In this document: positions 43,111-51,203 of the stretch, in pieces
How positions within the stretch are numbered: the stretch's first letter is position 1
Layout of the letters: every line of letters starts with the position of its first letter
Source: Phenylobacterium conjunctum
GTDB lineage: Bacteria > Pseudomonadota > Alphaproteobacteria > Caulobacterales > Caulobacteraceae
Direction: 5' to 3'
DNA: 64,000 nucleotides
NCBI RefSeq assembly: GCF_042679085.1
Contig: NZ_JBHTLQ010000011.1
Coordinates: forward strand, 28,796-92,795
Position numbers and translations under genes: made by a program
The notes under the pieces: model-generated
Seen by the model: the letters and a program-made list of their open reading frames with translations, nothing else
Databases searched by the model: none
What the model was told of the DNA's origin: nothing

Positions 43111-44687
43111 CAGAACTCCTCCCAGCCGCTGTTGACCGCCATGGGGCGACGGCCGCCGCCGGCCGCGACCCGCCGCGTCCTTGGCTCATAGCTCTGGACC
43201 GCCCTCGGCGCCGGGCGAGGTTCGGGTTCGGCGCGATCAACCTGGAAGCCGCCCACGAGCTGGTGCAGGCGCTGGGTCTCGCCTTTCAGGGACAGGGTGG
43301 CGGCGGTGGCCTCCTCGACCATGGCGGCGTTCTGCTGGGTGACCTGGTCCATCTGGCTGACAGCGGCCTCGATCTCGGCCAGGCCGCTGGACTGTTCCTG
43401 GGCCAGCCGGGCGATTTCGCGGGCCAGGCCGTCGACGCGGGTGACTTCGCCGCCGATCCGCAGGAGGGCCTCCCCGGTGCGCCCGACCATGTCGACGCCG
43501 ACCTGAACCTCGCTGCTGGCGGCGGAGATCAGCGACTTGATGTTCTTGGCCGCCTCCGCAGAGCGCTGAGCCAGCGCCCGCACCTCGGAGGCCACCACGG
43601 CGAAGCCCTTGCCGGCTTCCCCGGCGCGGGCCGCCTCCACACCAGCGTTGAGCGCCAGGAGGTTGGTCTGGAAGGCGATTTCGTCAATGACGCCGATGAT
43701 CTGGTCGATCTGGCGCGAGGTCTGGGCGATGCGCTCCATGGCGCCCACCGTGTCATCGGCCACCTTGGAGGAGCGCTCGGCGTCGGCGCTCATCCGTGAG
43801 ACCGCCTGGGACGCATCGGTGGCCTCGGCGGCCATCTTGCGCACCGCCGCGGTCAGTTCGGCCAGGGCGGCGCTGGTCTGCTCCAAGCTGGCGGCCTGGT
43901 GCTCGGTGCGTTGGGACAGGTCGTTGGAGGCTTCGGAGATCTCCTCCGACCCGGCGCGGATCAGGTTGCTGGCGTCCCAGACCCCACCCATGGCCTCGTT
44001 CAGGCGCGCCACCGTCTCGTTGAAGTCGCTTTTCACACCGTCGAACTCCGGCGCCATCGGGACGTCGATGCGGGCGCGTAGGTCCCCCATGCTGAGCTGT
44101 CGAAGGGCGGCGGCCACCGCCTCGAGGGCCTGGGTCTGGCGGGCCTGGGCCTCGAGACGCGCGGTCTCGGCTTCCTGGCGCTTGGCCTCAATGGCCTCGA
44201 GATAGATGGAGATGGCTAGGTCGACGTCGAGCAAGGTGGCCTTGGCGAGGGCGCCGATGTCGCCAGCGGCGTCTTCCAGTCCGGCCTTGCGGCCCAGGAC
44301 CGTCCGGGGCCAGTGCTTTTCCAACACAGCGGCCAGGAGGCTTTCCAGAACCCGGCCGTAGCCGCCGAGGTACCAGCGCGGCTCCAGGCCAAGGCGGGCA
44401 TGGGTCTGGCCGATGGCCTGGACGCCCTGGGCGTATTCGGCGCCGTACTGACCCGAGGTGATCACCTGCCAGTGCTCGGCCTGCTTGGCCTTGGCGTGGG
44501 CGATGTGCCGGTCGTCGCGGAAGAAGGAGGCGACCTGCGGGCTGCGGCGCACCTTGTCATAGAAGGCGTCGAGGGCCGGTCCGATGCTGGCTTCCACCAC
44601 GGGCTTGATCCCGCGAAGCCGCGCCTGATCAGCAGCATCCAGTCCCAGGAAATCCAGGCGTTCGGCCAAGGTGTGTTTGGCGGTCAT
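43110..44687 (-). CDS. Globin-coupled methyl-accepting chemotaxis protein
   Basis: 525 residues, soluble. An N-terminal protoglobin-like domain (about 10-170) has the proximal His H96 in IGQTHARLGLEPRWYLGGYG, expected to bind haem and sense O2 or NO. A HAMP-like linker leads to the signalling hairpin near 330-385 (IDEIAFQTNLLALNAGVEAA). The C-terminus ends NSGWEEF, like the NWE(T/S)F tether for CheR/CheB. It should couple gas sensing to CheA. The hybrid kinase gene overlaps it. Confidence 0.93.
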   Translation of the reverse strand: MTAKHTLAERLDFLGLDAADQARLRGIKPVVEASIGPALDAFYDKVRRSPQVASFFRDDRHIAHAKAKQAEHWQVITSGQYGAEYAQGVQAIGQTHARLGLEPRWYLGGYGRVLESLLAAVLEKHWPRTVLGRKAGLEDAAGDIGALAKATLLDVDLAISIYLEAIEAKRQEAETARLEAQARQTQALEAVAAALRQLSMGDLRARIDVPMAPEFDGVKSDFNETVARLNEAMGGVWDASNLIRAGSEEISEASNDLSQRTEHQAASLEQTSAALAELTAAVRKMAAEATDASQAVSRMSADAERSSKVADDTVGAMERIAQTSRQIDQIIGVIDEIAFQTNLLALNAGVEAARAGEAGKGFAVVASEVRALAQRSAEAAKNIKSLISAASSEVQVGVDMVGRTGEALLRIGGEVTRVDGLAREIARLAQEQSSGLAEIEAAVSQMDQVTQQNAAMVEEATAATLSLKGETQRLHQLVGGFQVDRAEPEPRPAPRAVQSYEPRTRRVAAGGGRRPMAVNSGWEEF

Positions 44688-45236
44688 GTCGTTCTGTCAA
44701 TTACTGCGCCACGTCGCGGCGTGGTCTGCAGGGAGGCCTCCAATTCCTAAGTGCGCCTTAATTCAGCAAGTTGATGGGGTTCGTAATTCTACGTATGCCC
44801 CATATGAGTATAATGAACGCGGTCATAATGAGTTGATTTCGCATCGTATAATTTGTACTCATTTCGAGTGATGCGTCGAATTACTGAAATATATGTTGTT
44901 CTTGTTTAAGAATGTTATTGCGTGTATTGCGCTCGCGTTCCTCGATTCCAATTTGGGTGTGCTTTTGAGGCTGCGAGAACATCGACCTCTGTTCAGAGAC
45001 TTCACACTTTCGGCTTTCTGCGTGTCAATTTCTCGCCACGCGTTCATCTCTCGTCCGCGGCGCCTTCGGCGTCCTGCGGCGAACCGCCGCATGCGCTGTC
45101 GCGCTAGCCCCTGAATTGATTGCATAATCAGACTTGTCGCCAATTCGGCGGGCGCCGCAGTGGGGTTGGGCGCTCCGGTCTGCTATAGGGGCCACGCCGT
45201 GCGCGGCGCCGATGTCCAGCTTCACCCTTCGAGCAG
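44688..45236. other. AT-rich non-coding island, about 550 bases
   Basis: Between the receptor gene and dusA lies a stretch far richer in A/T than its surroundings (for example 44760-44900 with several TATAAT-like and TTGAT-like words). No frame with ribosome site or codon bias like its neighbours is seen. A short inverted repeat ATGAGTA/TACTCAT (44804-44810 and 44856-44862) is present. It probably holds the receptor promoter and may be a remnant of acquired DNA. Confidence 0.6.
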
Positions 45237-46274
45237 ATGCCTGAATTTCCCGCCCACCGCCTGTCCGTCGCGCCGATGATGGACTGGACCGATCGGCACT
45301 GCCGGGTGCTGCATCGGAGCCTGAGTGCGCGCACCCTGCTCTACACCGAGATGGTGACCACCGGGGCGGTGCTGCATGGGGATCGCGAGCGACTGCTGGG
45401 CTATGACCCGGTCGAGCATCCCGTCGCCCTGCAGCTGGGCGGATCGGAGCCCAAGGACCTGGTGGCCGCGGCGCGGATCGGGGCGGACCTGGGCTATGAC
45501 GAGATCAACCTGAATGTCGGCTGCCCGTCGGACCGGGTGCAGTCGGGCCGGTTCGGCGCCTGCCTGATGCGCGAGCCGGAGCTGGTGGCCGAGTGCATGG
45601 CCGCCATGGGTGCGGCGGTGTCGGTTCCGGTGACCGTGAAGTGCCGGATCGGCGTCGATGACCAGGATCCAGAAGAAAGCCTGTTCCGGCTGGTGGACCT
45701 GTGCGCCCAGGCCGGGGTCACGAGCTTTGTCGTGCACGCCCGCAAGGCCTGGCTGAAGGGGCTGTCGCCCAAGGAGAACCGGGACATCCCGCCCCTGGAC
45801 TATCCGCTGGTCTGGCGCCTGAAGGCCGAGCGGCCGGAGCTGACCATCGCCATCAACGGCGGGATCGGGGCCCTGGACGAGGCGATGACCCACCTGGAGC
45901 ACGTGGACGGGGTGATGATCGGCCGGGCGGCCTATCACACGCCGGGCCTGCTGGGCGCGGTCGATGCGCGGGTGTTCGGCGAGGCGAGCGCGGAGATCGA
46001 CGCCTTTGAGGCGGTGGAGCGCTATCGGCCCTACATGGCCGCGCAGCTGGCGGGCGGCGTGCACCTGGCGGCGATGAGCCGGCACATGCTGGGCCTGTTC
46101 CATGGCCTGCCCGGCGCGCGGGCCTGGCGGCGGATTCTGACGGTGGAGGGGGTGAAGCCTGGCGCCGGCCTGGAGGTTGTGGACCAGGCGCTGGAGGCGG
46201 TGCGCTCCGCCCTGGCCCTACGGGCGCAGGATCAGCGAGCTGCGGGTGGCCTCGAAGCGGGAGAGGCGGCCTAG
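45237..46274 (+). CDS. dusA: tRNA-dihydrouridine synthase A
   Basis: 345 residues. TIM barrel with LSVAPMMDWTDRHCR, TEMVTTGAVLHG, the catalytic Cys in NLNVGCPSDRVQSGRFGACL and HARKAWLKGLSPKENR, all typical of DusA, which reduces U20/U20a in tRNA with FMN. The C-terminus overlaps the end of the opposite-strand retropepsin-like gene by 57 bases. Confidence 0.95.
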   Translation: MPEFPAHRLSVAPMMDWTDRHCRVLHRSLSARTLLYTEMVTTGAVLHGDRERLLGYDPVEHPVALQLGGSEPKDLVAAARIGADLGYDEINLNVGCPSDRVQSGRFGACLMREPELVAECMAAMGAAVSVPVTVKCRIGVDDQDPEESLFRLVDLCAQAGVTSFVVHARKAWLKGLSPKENRDIPPLDYPLVWRLKAERPELTIAINGGIGALDEAMTHLEHVDGVMIGRAAYHTPGLLGAVDARVFGEASAEIDAFEAVERYRPYMAAQLAGGVHLAAMSRHMLGLFHGLPGARAWRRILTVEGVKPGAGLEVVDQALEAVRSALALRAQDQRAAGGLEAGEAA

Positions 46275-46730
46275 ATAGGTCATGCCCAGCAGGGAGGCGT
46301 CGAGCCCCTTGTCCAGCACCAGGGCGTCGACGTCGGTGACCTTGGTCCCGGCGACCGAGACGGAGGCCAGCTTGACGGCGGCGGCGTGGGCCTCGCCGTT
46401 GGCGGTCATCACCTTGTAGGCGTAGTTCAGCTTGGACGGCTCGAAGCCGAGCCGCTTGGCGTCGTCGGGGGTGAGGGCCACGGCGCTGGCGCCGGTGTCG
46501 ACCAGGAAGCGCACGCGTGAGCCGTTGACCGAGGCCTCAGCCCAGTAGTGGCCATCGGCGGCCTTGGCGATCTGGGCCGGCTCGCCGGTGGCGGCGGCTT
46601 CGATGGGCGCCTGGACGGTCTCGGTGGTCAGGCTGGCGAGGTGACGATTGGGGTCGAAGGCGGCCACGGCCTGCGCCGCGCCCACCGCGGAGACCGCGCA
46701 CACCAGGGCCAGGACGGCCATTCTGAGCAT
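46218..46730 (-). CDS. Retropepsin-like aspartic protease (clan AA, TIGR02281-like)
   Basis: 170 residues. A signal peptide (about 1-24) precedes a single retropepsin-like domain with the active Asp D78 in FLVDTGASAVAL and the LLGMTYLGR motif near the end. Such proteins dimerise and are periplasmic or exported; their substrates are not known. It overlaps the dusA 3' end. Confidence 0.88.
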   Translation of the reverse strand: MLRMAVLALVCAVSAVGAAQAVAAFDPNRHLASLTTETVQAPIEAAATGEPAQIAKAADGHYWAEASVNGSRVRFLVDTGASAVALTPDDAKRLGFEPSKLNYAYKVMTANGEAHAAAVKLASVSVAGTKVTDVDALVLDKGLDASLLGMTYLGRLSRFEATRSSLILRP

Positions 46731-46787
46731 GTCGACACCCCAGGTCCTTCGCCCCTTCGGGCCAGTTCTCGGGGAACGCTAAGACCG

Positions 46788-46806
46788 CACCGGTTTGCAA
46801 CCGGTG
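46788..46806. repeat. 19-base inverted repeat between same-strand genes
   Basis: CACCGGTT-TGC-AACCGGTG, a perfect 8-bp stem, lies between the DUF1289 gene and the retropepsin-like gene on the minus strand. It may be a transcription terminator without a T-run, or an operator. Confidence 0.5.
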
Positions 46807-46823
46807 AACGAGCTCGGCCTGTC

Positions 46824-47042
46824 TTAGAACATCGCCAGTTTTTCGGGACGGATCAGGCTGCGCCGGGACGGCAGCTCGGCCAGGATCACATCGCGCTGGT
46901 CGTCGCTGAGCTTGGCCCAGCCGGCGACTTCGTTCAGTCGGCGGTAGCAGCCCATGCACAGGCCGCTCTCGCCATCCACCACGCAAACCTTGATGCAGGG
47001 CGTCTTGATCGGCTTGGGCGGGCGGGGCGGCTGGGCGGTCAT
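46824..47042 (-). CDS. DUF1289 family small protein
   Basis: 72 residues. The DUF1289 pattern is clear: TPCIKVCVVDGESGLCMGCY with four cysteines, then EVAGWAKLSDDQRDVI. It may bind a metal or iron-sulfur centre; function unknown. The thioesterase gene ends 11 bases before its start, so the two form one transcript. Confidence 0.9.
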   Translation of the reverse strand: MTAQPPRPPKPIKTPCIKVCVVDGESGLCMGCYRRLNEVAGWAKLSDDQRDVILAELPSRRSLIRPEKLAMF

Positions 47043-47053
47043 GGGCGCTCGGG

Positions 47054-47485
47054 TCAGGCTGAGGGGATAGCGTAGGTCACTGTGGCCTGGGCCGCCAGTC
47101 GGTCGGGGCTTTCGGTCCAGAGCCGGACGTCGCAGACGGCGATGCGCCGACCCAGCCGCAGCATCAGGGCCTCGGCCCAGATGTCGCCGGGCGCCGCGCC
47201 GCGCAGGAAGTTCATCACCAGCGAACTGGTCACCGCCATCAGCTGCTCACCCACATGGGCCAGGACCAGGCCATAGGCGGCGGTGTCGGCGATGCTCATC
47301 AGGGTCGGGCCGGAGATAACGCCGCCGGGACGCAGCAGGCCCGGGCCAAAGGGGCGGCGCACCAGCACCCGGCCGGGAGCGGCCTCGACGGCCAGGGCCA
47401 TGGTCTCAGGCCGGGCGTCCGGAAAGGCCTTGAGCAGAAGGGCGTTCACGCCCTCGACGTCGAGCTTCAGGTCAGGCTGCGGCAT
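47054..47485 (-). CDS. PaaI-family hot-dog thioesterase
   Basis: 143 residues. The hot-dog fold is shown by PGGVISGPTLMSIADTAAYG, where Asp (ADTA) is the catalytic acid, and by TSSLVMNFLRGAAPGDIWAE. It hydrolyses acyl-CoA thioesters. It is transcribed divergently from the small secreted protein at 47662 across an AT-rich region containing a palindrome. Confidence 0.88.
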   Translation of the reverse strand: MPQPDLKLDVEGVNALLLKAFPDARPETMALAVEAAPGRVLVRRPFGPGLLRPGGVISGPTLMSIADTAAYGLVLAHVGEQLMAVTSSLVMNFLRGAAPGDIWAEALMLRLGRRIAVCDVRLWTESPDRLAAQATVTYAIPSA

Positions 47486-47515
47486 GACTGTAGTCGTGGC
47501 GCCACGCCGCGATCC

Positions 47516-47529
47516 TTACAAGCTTGTAA
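47516..47529. promoter_or_regulatory. 14-bp palindrome in a divergent intergenic region
   Basis: TTACAAGCTTGTAA lies 31 bases upstream of the thioesterase start and 133 before the secreted-protein start. A perfect palindrome of this size in AT-rich DNA fits a repressor operator; the regulator is unknown. Confidence 0.45.
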
Positions 47530-47661
47530 TTCCATATCAGTAATCATCGAACAAAGTTGGTCGATCGGTGTAATGATGCACGAATATTGCTGCGAATTCA
47601 TTTGAGGTGATCGTGTTGTTTGTTCAGGTTCCCGCCGTGTTCATTTCAAGGGAGTAACACC

Positions 47662-47970
47662 ATGCGCTTCGCCCCCATCGCCATGGTCGCTATTGGTCTA
47701 GCTGTCGCCGCGCCGGCTCTGGCCGCTGACAAGGTTTCGGACGTGGAATACATCCAGGCGGCCCGCTGCCTGGGCATCGCCAAGGGCCTGTCGGCCGATG
47801 CGACCGCCCTGGAGGCGTTCGTCAAGACGGCCGGCCGGACCCGCCTGTCCTACATTCAGATGCGCGCTGACGAGGAACAGGCTCGCGGCAAGCGCGACGC
47901 CAAGAGCTCGGCCCGGACCGAGCGGGCGGCCGCGGAGCTCAGCGGTCCGTGCCAAGCCTATAAGGGCTGA
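47662..47970 (+). CDS. Small secreted hypothetical protein
   Basis: 102 residues from ATG 47662 (GGGAG eight bases before). Signal peptide MRFAPIAMVAIGLAVAAPAL then A, cleavage near 21. The mature protein has two Cys (ARCLG, GPCQAYKG), probably a disulfide, and a charged helix (MRADEEQARGKRDAKSS). It is likely periplasmic. Family not recognised. Confidence 0.7.
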   Translation: MRFAPIAMVAIGLAVAAPALAADKVSDVEYIQAARCLGIAKGLSADATALEAFVKTAGRTRLSYIQMRADEEQARGKRDAKSSARTERAAAELSGPCQAYKG

Positions 47971-48101
47971 ACCCAAGTCCTTCGCCCCGTTCCTCTCCCT
48001 GCATGTGGCGGCGGAGGGGGCGGGTTGTGAGGGGGATTGCCGCGCCGCCGGCTCGGAACCTACCTTGGCCGTGAGCTTTCTTCCGGGGCCGGTGGCGTCC
48101 G

Positions 48102-49637
48102 GTGCGGCGAGGCGAACCGGTGATCCCCAGCGATAGCGTCCTTAGGCCCGGTGAGACCTGCTGGCGGATCGCGCGTGCGACACGGGCGGCCTATCTGGTC
48201 GACACCGAGGCCTATTTCGCCGCCGTCTTCGAGGCCCTGCGCAAGGCCAAGCGCTCGATCCTGTTGCTGGGCTGGGGGTTCGACCCGCGCACCCGGCTGT
48301 TCCCCGACGGGGTGACGGCCACCCAGACCCCGGACACGGTGGGCCGGTTCCTGATCGACCTGGCCAAGGCCCGGCCGGAGCTGGATATCCGACTGCTGAT
48401 CTGGAAGTCGGCCCTGCCGATCAGCGCCAGCCAGGAGTTTTTTCCGCACCGGGCGCGGAGGTGGTTTGAGGGCTCAGGCGTCAAGTTCGAGCTGGACGAC
48501 ACCGTGCCCCTGGGCGCCTGCCACCATCAGAAGGTCCTGGTGGTGGATGACCAACTGGCCTTCTGCGGCGGCGGCGATATCGCGGTGGACCGCTGGGACA
48601 CGCCGGGGCACCTGGACGGCGACCTGCGCCGGTTGATGCCCGACCACGACTGCCACGCGCCGCGGCATGAGGTGATGATGATGGTCGAGGGGCCGGCCGC
48701 CGCCGCCCTGGGCGACCTGGCGCGGGAGCGCTGGCGAAAGGCGCCGAACGGCGAGGTGGTCGCGCCGCCGCCGCCGGACCTGGACAGCCCGTGGCCGAGC
48801 CACATCCCCGCCCACCTGAGCGATGTGGATGTCGCCATCGCGCGCACCGAGCCGGACTGGCGCGACAACCCAGGTGTCGCCGAGATCGCGCGACTGCATC
48901 TGGCGGCGATCCGCTCGGCCCGGCGGACCATCTATCTGGAGAATCAGTACTTCACCGCCCCGCCGGTGGTGGAGGCCCTGGCCCAGCGCCTGGGTGAGCC
49001 GGACGGGCCCGAGATCGTGCTGATCTCCACCGGCCAGGCGCCCAGCTGGTTCGACCGGCTGACCATGGACCGGGCGCGCTCCAACATGCTGTGGCGGCTG
49101 CGGGCCGCAGACATCTTCGGGCGGTTCGCGGCCTACTATCCGGTGACGCCGGCCGGCGAGACCATCATCGTCCACTCCAAGACCTCGGTGTTCGACGACC
49201 GGCTGGCGCGGGTGGGCTCGGCGAACCTGTCCAACCGCTCGGCGGGGTTCGACACCGAGTGTGAGCTGGCGGTGGAGGCGCAGACGGAAGCCGCGCGCCT
49301 AAGCCTCGCGGCCCTGCGCGACCGGCTGATCGGGCACTTCATGGGCCAGACGGGCGCCTCGGTGACCCGGGCCCAGGCGGAGCGCGGCGGCCTGATCCCG
49401 GCCATCGAGGCCCTGAACCGGGACGGCCGCCTGAAGTCGCTGAAGCCGCTGCGGATGACGCCGTTCGGGGAGTTCATCGCCGCCTGCCACCTGGGCGACC
49501 CGGCCGACCCTGGGGACAGCTGGCGGCTGGGCCGACGGCGCGAGCGGCTTTACGCCCAGGCGCGCGGCTTTGATCCCCGCGAGCTGATCCGGTCCAGGGA
49601 CTGGAAGGCGCCGCTCAGGCCAGGTCGAAATCCATGA
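48102..49637 (+). CDS. Phospholipase D-family protein
   Basis: 511 residues from GTG 48102, or GTG 48120 with GAGGCG upstream. Two HKD active sites: HHQKVLVVDD near 140 and VHSKTSVFDD near 357, with the supporting GGGDIAVDRWD and GSANLSNRS sequences. It is likely a transphosphatidylase or phosphodiesterase at the membrane. Its end overlaps the opposite-strand EEP gene by 23 bases. PLD and EEP enzymes are often neighbours or fused, so a joint lipid function is plausible. Confidence 0.85.
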   Translation: MRRGEPVIPSDSVLRPGETCWRIARATRAAYLVDTEAYFAAVFEALRKAKRSILLLGWGFDPRTRLFPDGVTATQTPDTVGRFLIDLAKARPELDIRLLIWKSALPISASQEFFPHRARRWFEGSGVKFELDDTVPLGACHHQKVLVVDDQLAFCGGGDIAVDRWDTPGHLDGDLRRLMPDHDCHAPRHEVMMMVEGPAAAALGDLARERWRKAPNGEVVAPPPPDLDSPWPSHIPAHLSDVDVAIARTEPDWRDNPGVAEIARLHLAAIRSARRTIYLENQYFTAPPVVEALAQRLGEPDGPEIVLISTGQAPSWFDRLTMDRARSNMLWRLRAADIFGRFAAYYPVTPAGETIIVHSKTSVFDDRLARVGSANLSNRSAGFDTECELAVEAQTEAARLSLAALRDRLIGHFMGQTGASVTRAQAERGGLIPAIEALNRDGRLKSLKPLRMTPFGEFIAACHLGDPADPGDSWRLGRRRERLYAQARGFDPRELIRSRDWKAPLRPGRNP

Positions 49638-50358
49638 CCAGGGGCAGGTGGTCCGAGGCCTTGCGGGTCAGGGGCGTATAGGGCGCGAAGACGTCGCGCA
49701 CGCTCACGCTGTCGCTCACGAACAGGTGGTCGATGCGCAGGACGGGCATGCCGGAGGGAAAGGTCGCAGTCGGTGATTGCTGGGGCGACAGGAGCCGGGC
49801 CGGCGTCAGGCTGGGAGACTGGCCGCGGGTCAGGGCGCGCACCACCGGCGAGGCGCTCGTAGCGTTGAAGTCGCCCAGCAGGATCACCGGGTCCCGGCAG
49901 TCGGGATGGCCGAGCCAGCCTGGACCGGCCAGGTGCTCGGCCTGGCGCAGCTGTTCCTTCGGCACTAGGCCCAGATGGGTGTTGATCACCTGGACCTCGC
50001 GGCCGTCGATGTCGATGGCCACCCACAGGGCGCCGCGGGGCTCCAGCCGGGGCACGGGGGCGTAGCCGGGCAGGGGGCCGACCTGGACCTTGCGCTCGGG
50101 CCGGATGGTCAGGATGGCGTCGCCGTAGCGCTCTTCCTCAACCGTCATGGCCGGGTGGAAGTGGAAGGCCATCTCCAGCCGCCGCGCGATCTCGTGGGCC
50201 TGGTCGACGCCGCCGGTGCGGGCGCGGCCGACGTCCAGCTCCTGCAGAGCGACGATGTCCGGCTCGAGCGCGGCCAGGACGTCGGCGACGCGGCCCACGT
50301 CCAGGCGCCGGTCCGTGCCGACACAGCGGTGCACATTGTAGGTGACGATCCGGGGCAT
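49615..50358 (-). CDS. Endonuclease/exonuclease/phosphatase (EEP) family protein
   Basis: 247 residues, no signal peptide. Motifs RIVTYNVHRCVG, LQELDVGRA (catalytic Glu), NTHLGL, LLGDFNATSAS and KASDHLPLVMDF are all in order. The family includes nucleases and phospho-diesterases. The convergent PLD gene and the known PLD-EEP association hint at phospholipid turnover rather than DNA repair. Confidence 0.9.
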   Translation of the reverse strand: MPRIVTYNVHRCVGTDRRLDVGRVADVLAALEPDIVALQELDVGRARTGGVDQAHEIARRLEMAFHFHPAMTVEEERYGDAILTIRPERKVQVGPLPGYAPVPRLEPRGALWVAIDIDGREVQVINTHLGLVPKEQLRQAEHLAGPGWLGHPDCRDPVILLGDFNATSASPVVRALTRGQSPSLTPARLLSPQQSPTATFPSGMPVLRIDHLFVSDSVSVRDVFAPYTPLTRKASDHLPLVMDFDLA

Positions 50359-50447
50359 GAATATCTTTGGTTGCGCGCCCGGAAGCGCTGCGGCAGGGCA
50401 TTTAACGGCCTCGCACCGTGCGAGTTCAAGACGATGGAGGCGCTTGA

Positions 50448-50801
50448 ATGTTCGCCACGGACCAGCCGCCGCCGCCCGTGGTCGCCGCCGGGGCGGCGCA
50501 ACCGCCAGCCAAGATCATGATTCCCTCGAACCAGATCCGCGGCCCCCGTCAAGATGAGTGGGATCGGGTGCTCCCGTCGATGGATCTCTTCCCGAGACTG
50601 AGCGTGACCTTGAAGTGCGTGGTGGGCGACAAGGGCATGGTGACAACCTGTGAGGTCCTCGACGAGTCACCCGTTGGCGCGGGGGTCGGCGCCGCCGCTC
50701 TCAAGGTCAGCCGCCGGTTCCGCGTGCCTGCCACCTTGAACGGCCAGTCGACGAAGGGGGGAGAGGTGATCATTCCGGTCCGGATGGAGCGGCGCTTCTG
50801 A
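50448..50801 (+). CDS. Mini TonB C-terminal-domain protein, copy 1
   Basis: 117 residues with GGAGG before the ATG. No membrane anchor; the N-terminal 45 residues are Pro/Ala-rich. Residues about 50-117 (LSVTLKCVVGDKGMVTTCEV to GGEVIIPVRMERRF) match a TonB_C-like fold. It lacks the transmembrane helix and proline spacer of an energiser TonB. A shorter paralogue follows at 50842. Confidence 0.65.
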   Translation: MFATDQPPPPVVAAGAAQPPAKIMIPSNQIRGPRQDEWDRVLPSMDLFPRLSVTLKCVVGDKGMVTTCEVLDESPVGAGVGAAALKVSRRFRVPATLNGQSTKGGEVIIPVRMERRF

Positions 50802-50841
50802 AGGCCTTGGTTTGGCCGCTGGCGTCCGCCAGAGTGCGCCC

Positions 50842-51096
50842 ATGCTGATCGCCGCGTTCGCCGCCGCCGCCGTTCTTGCTCCCGGCCAGGGGGAGGCGGT
50901 CATTCGATGCCGGGTGCTGGCCTCGGGCCAGCTCAGCCGCTGTGTGGTGGTGTCGGAGACCCCAAAGGGGGCCAATGTCGGGGCCTTCGCCCTGATGCTG
51001 GCCAAGAACTACCGGGTGGCCCCTGACGACCGCCGGATCCGGGACGGGATGATCACCATCCCCATGCAATTCAAGCTGCCGGGCGCGACCCCGTAA
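50842..51096 (+). CDS. Mini TonB C-terminal-domain protein, copy 2
   Basis: 84 residues from ATG 50842. The core AVIRCRVLASGQLSRCVVVS then ETPKGANVGAFALMLAKNYR, closing IRDGMITIPMQFKL, aligns by eye with the preceding protein (LKCVVGDKGMVTTCEVL, EVIIPVRM). A hydrophobic 1-20 could be a signal peptide. Same-strand neighbours suggest a tandem duplication. Confidence 0.65.
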   Translation: MLIAAFAAAAVLAPGQGEAVIRCRVLASGQLSRCVVVSETPKGANVGAFALMLAKNYRVAPDDRRIRDGMITIPMQFKLPGATP

Positions 51097-51203
51097 GAAA
51101 TCGGCTTACGTTGACGTAAGCGTCATCTTTCCAAGGCGTGGCCTTCTGCTATGTACGCCCTCGCGCGCGATACGCTGTAAATCCGCCCCCAGGGAGATCC
51201 GCC

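Noticed and set aside
44859..45143. Short open frames in the AT-rich island
   Set aside because: They lack ribosome sites and give low-complexity Arg/Ser-rich products unlike neighbours.
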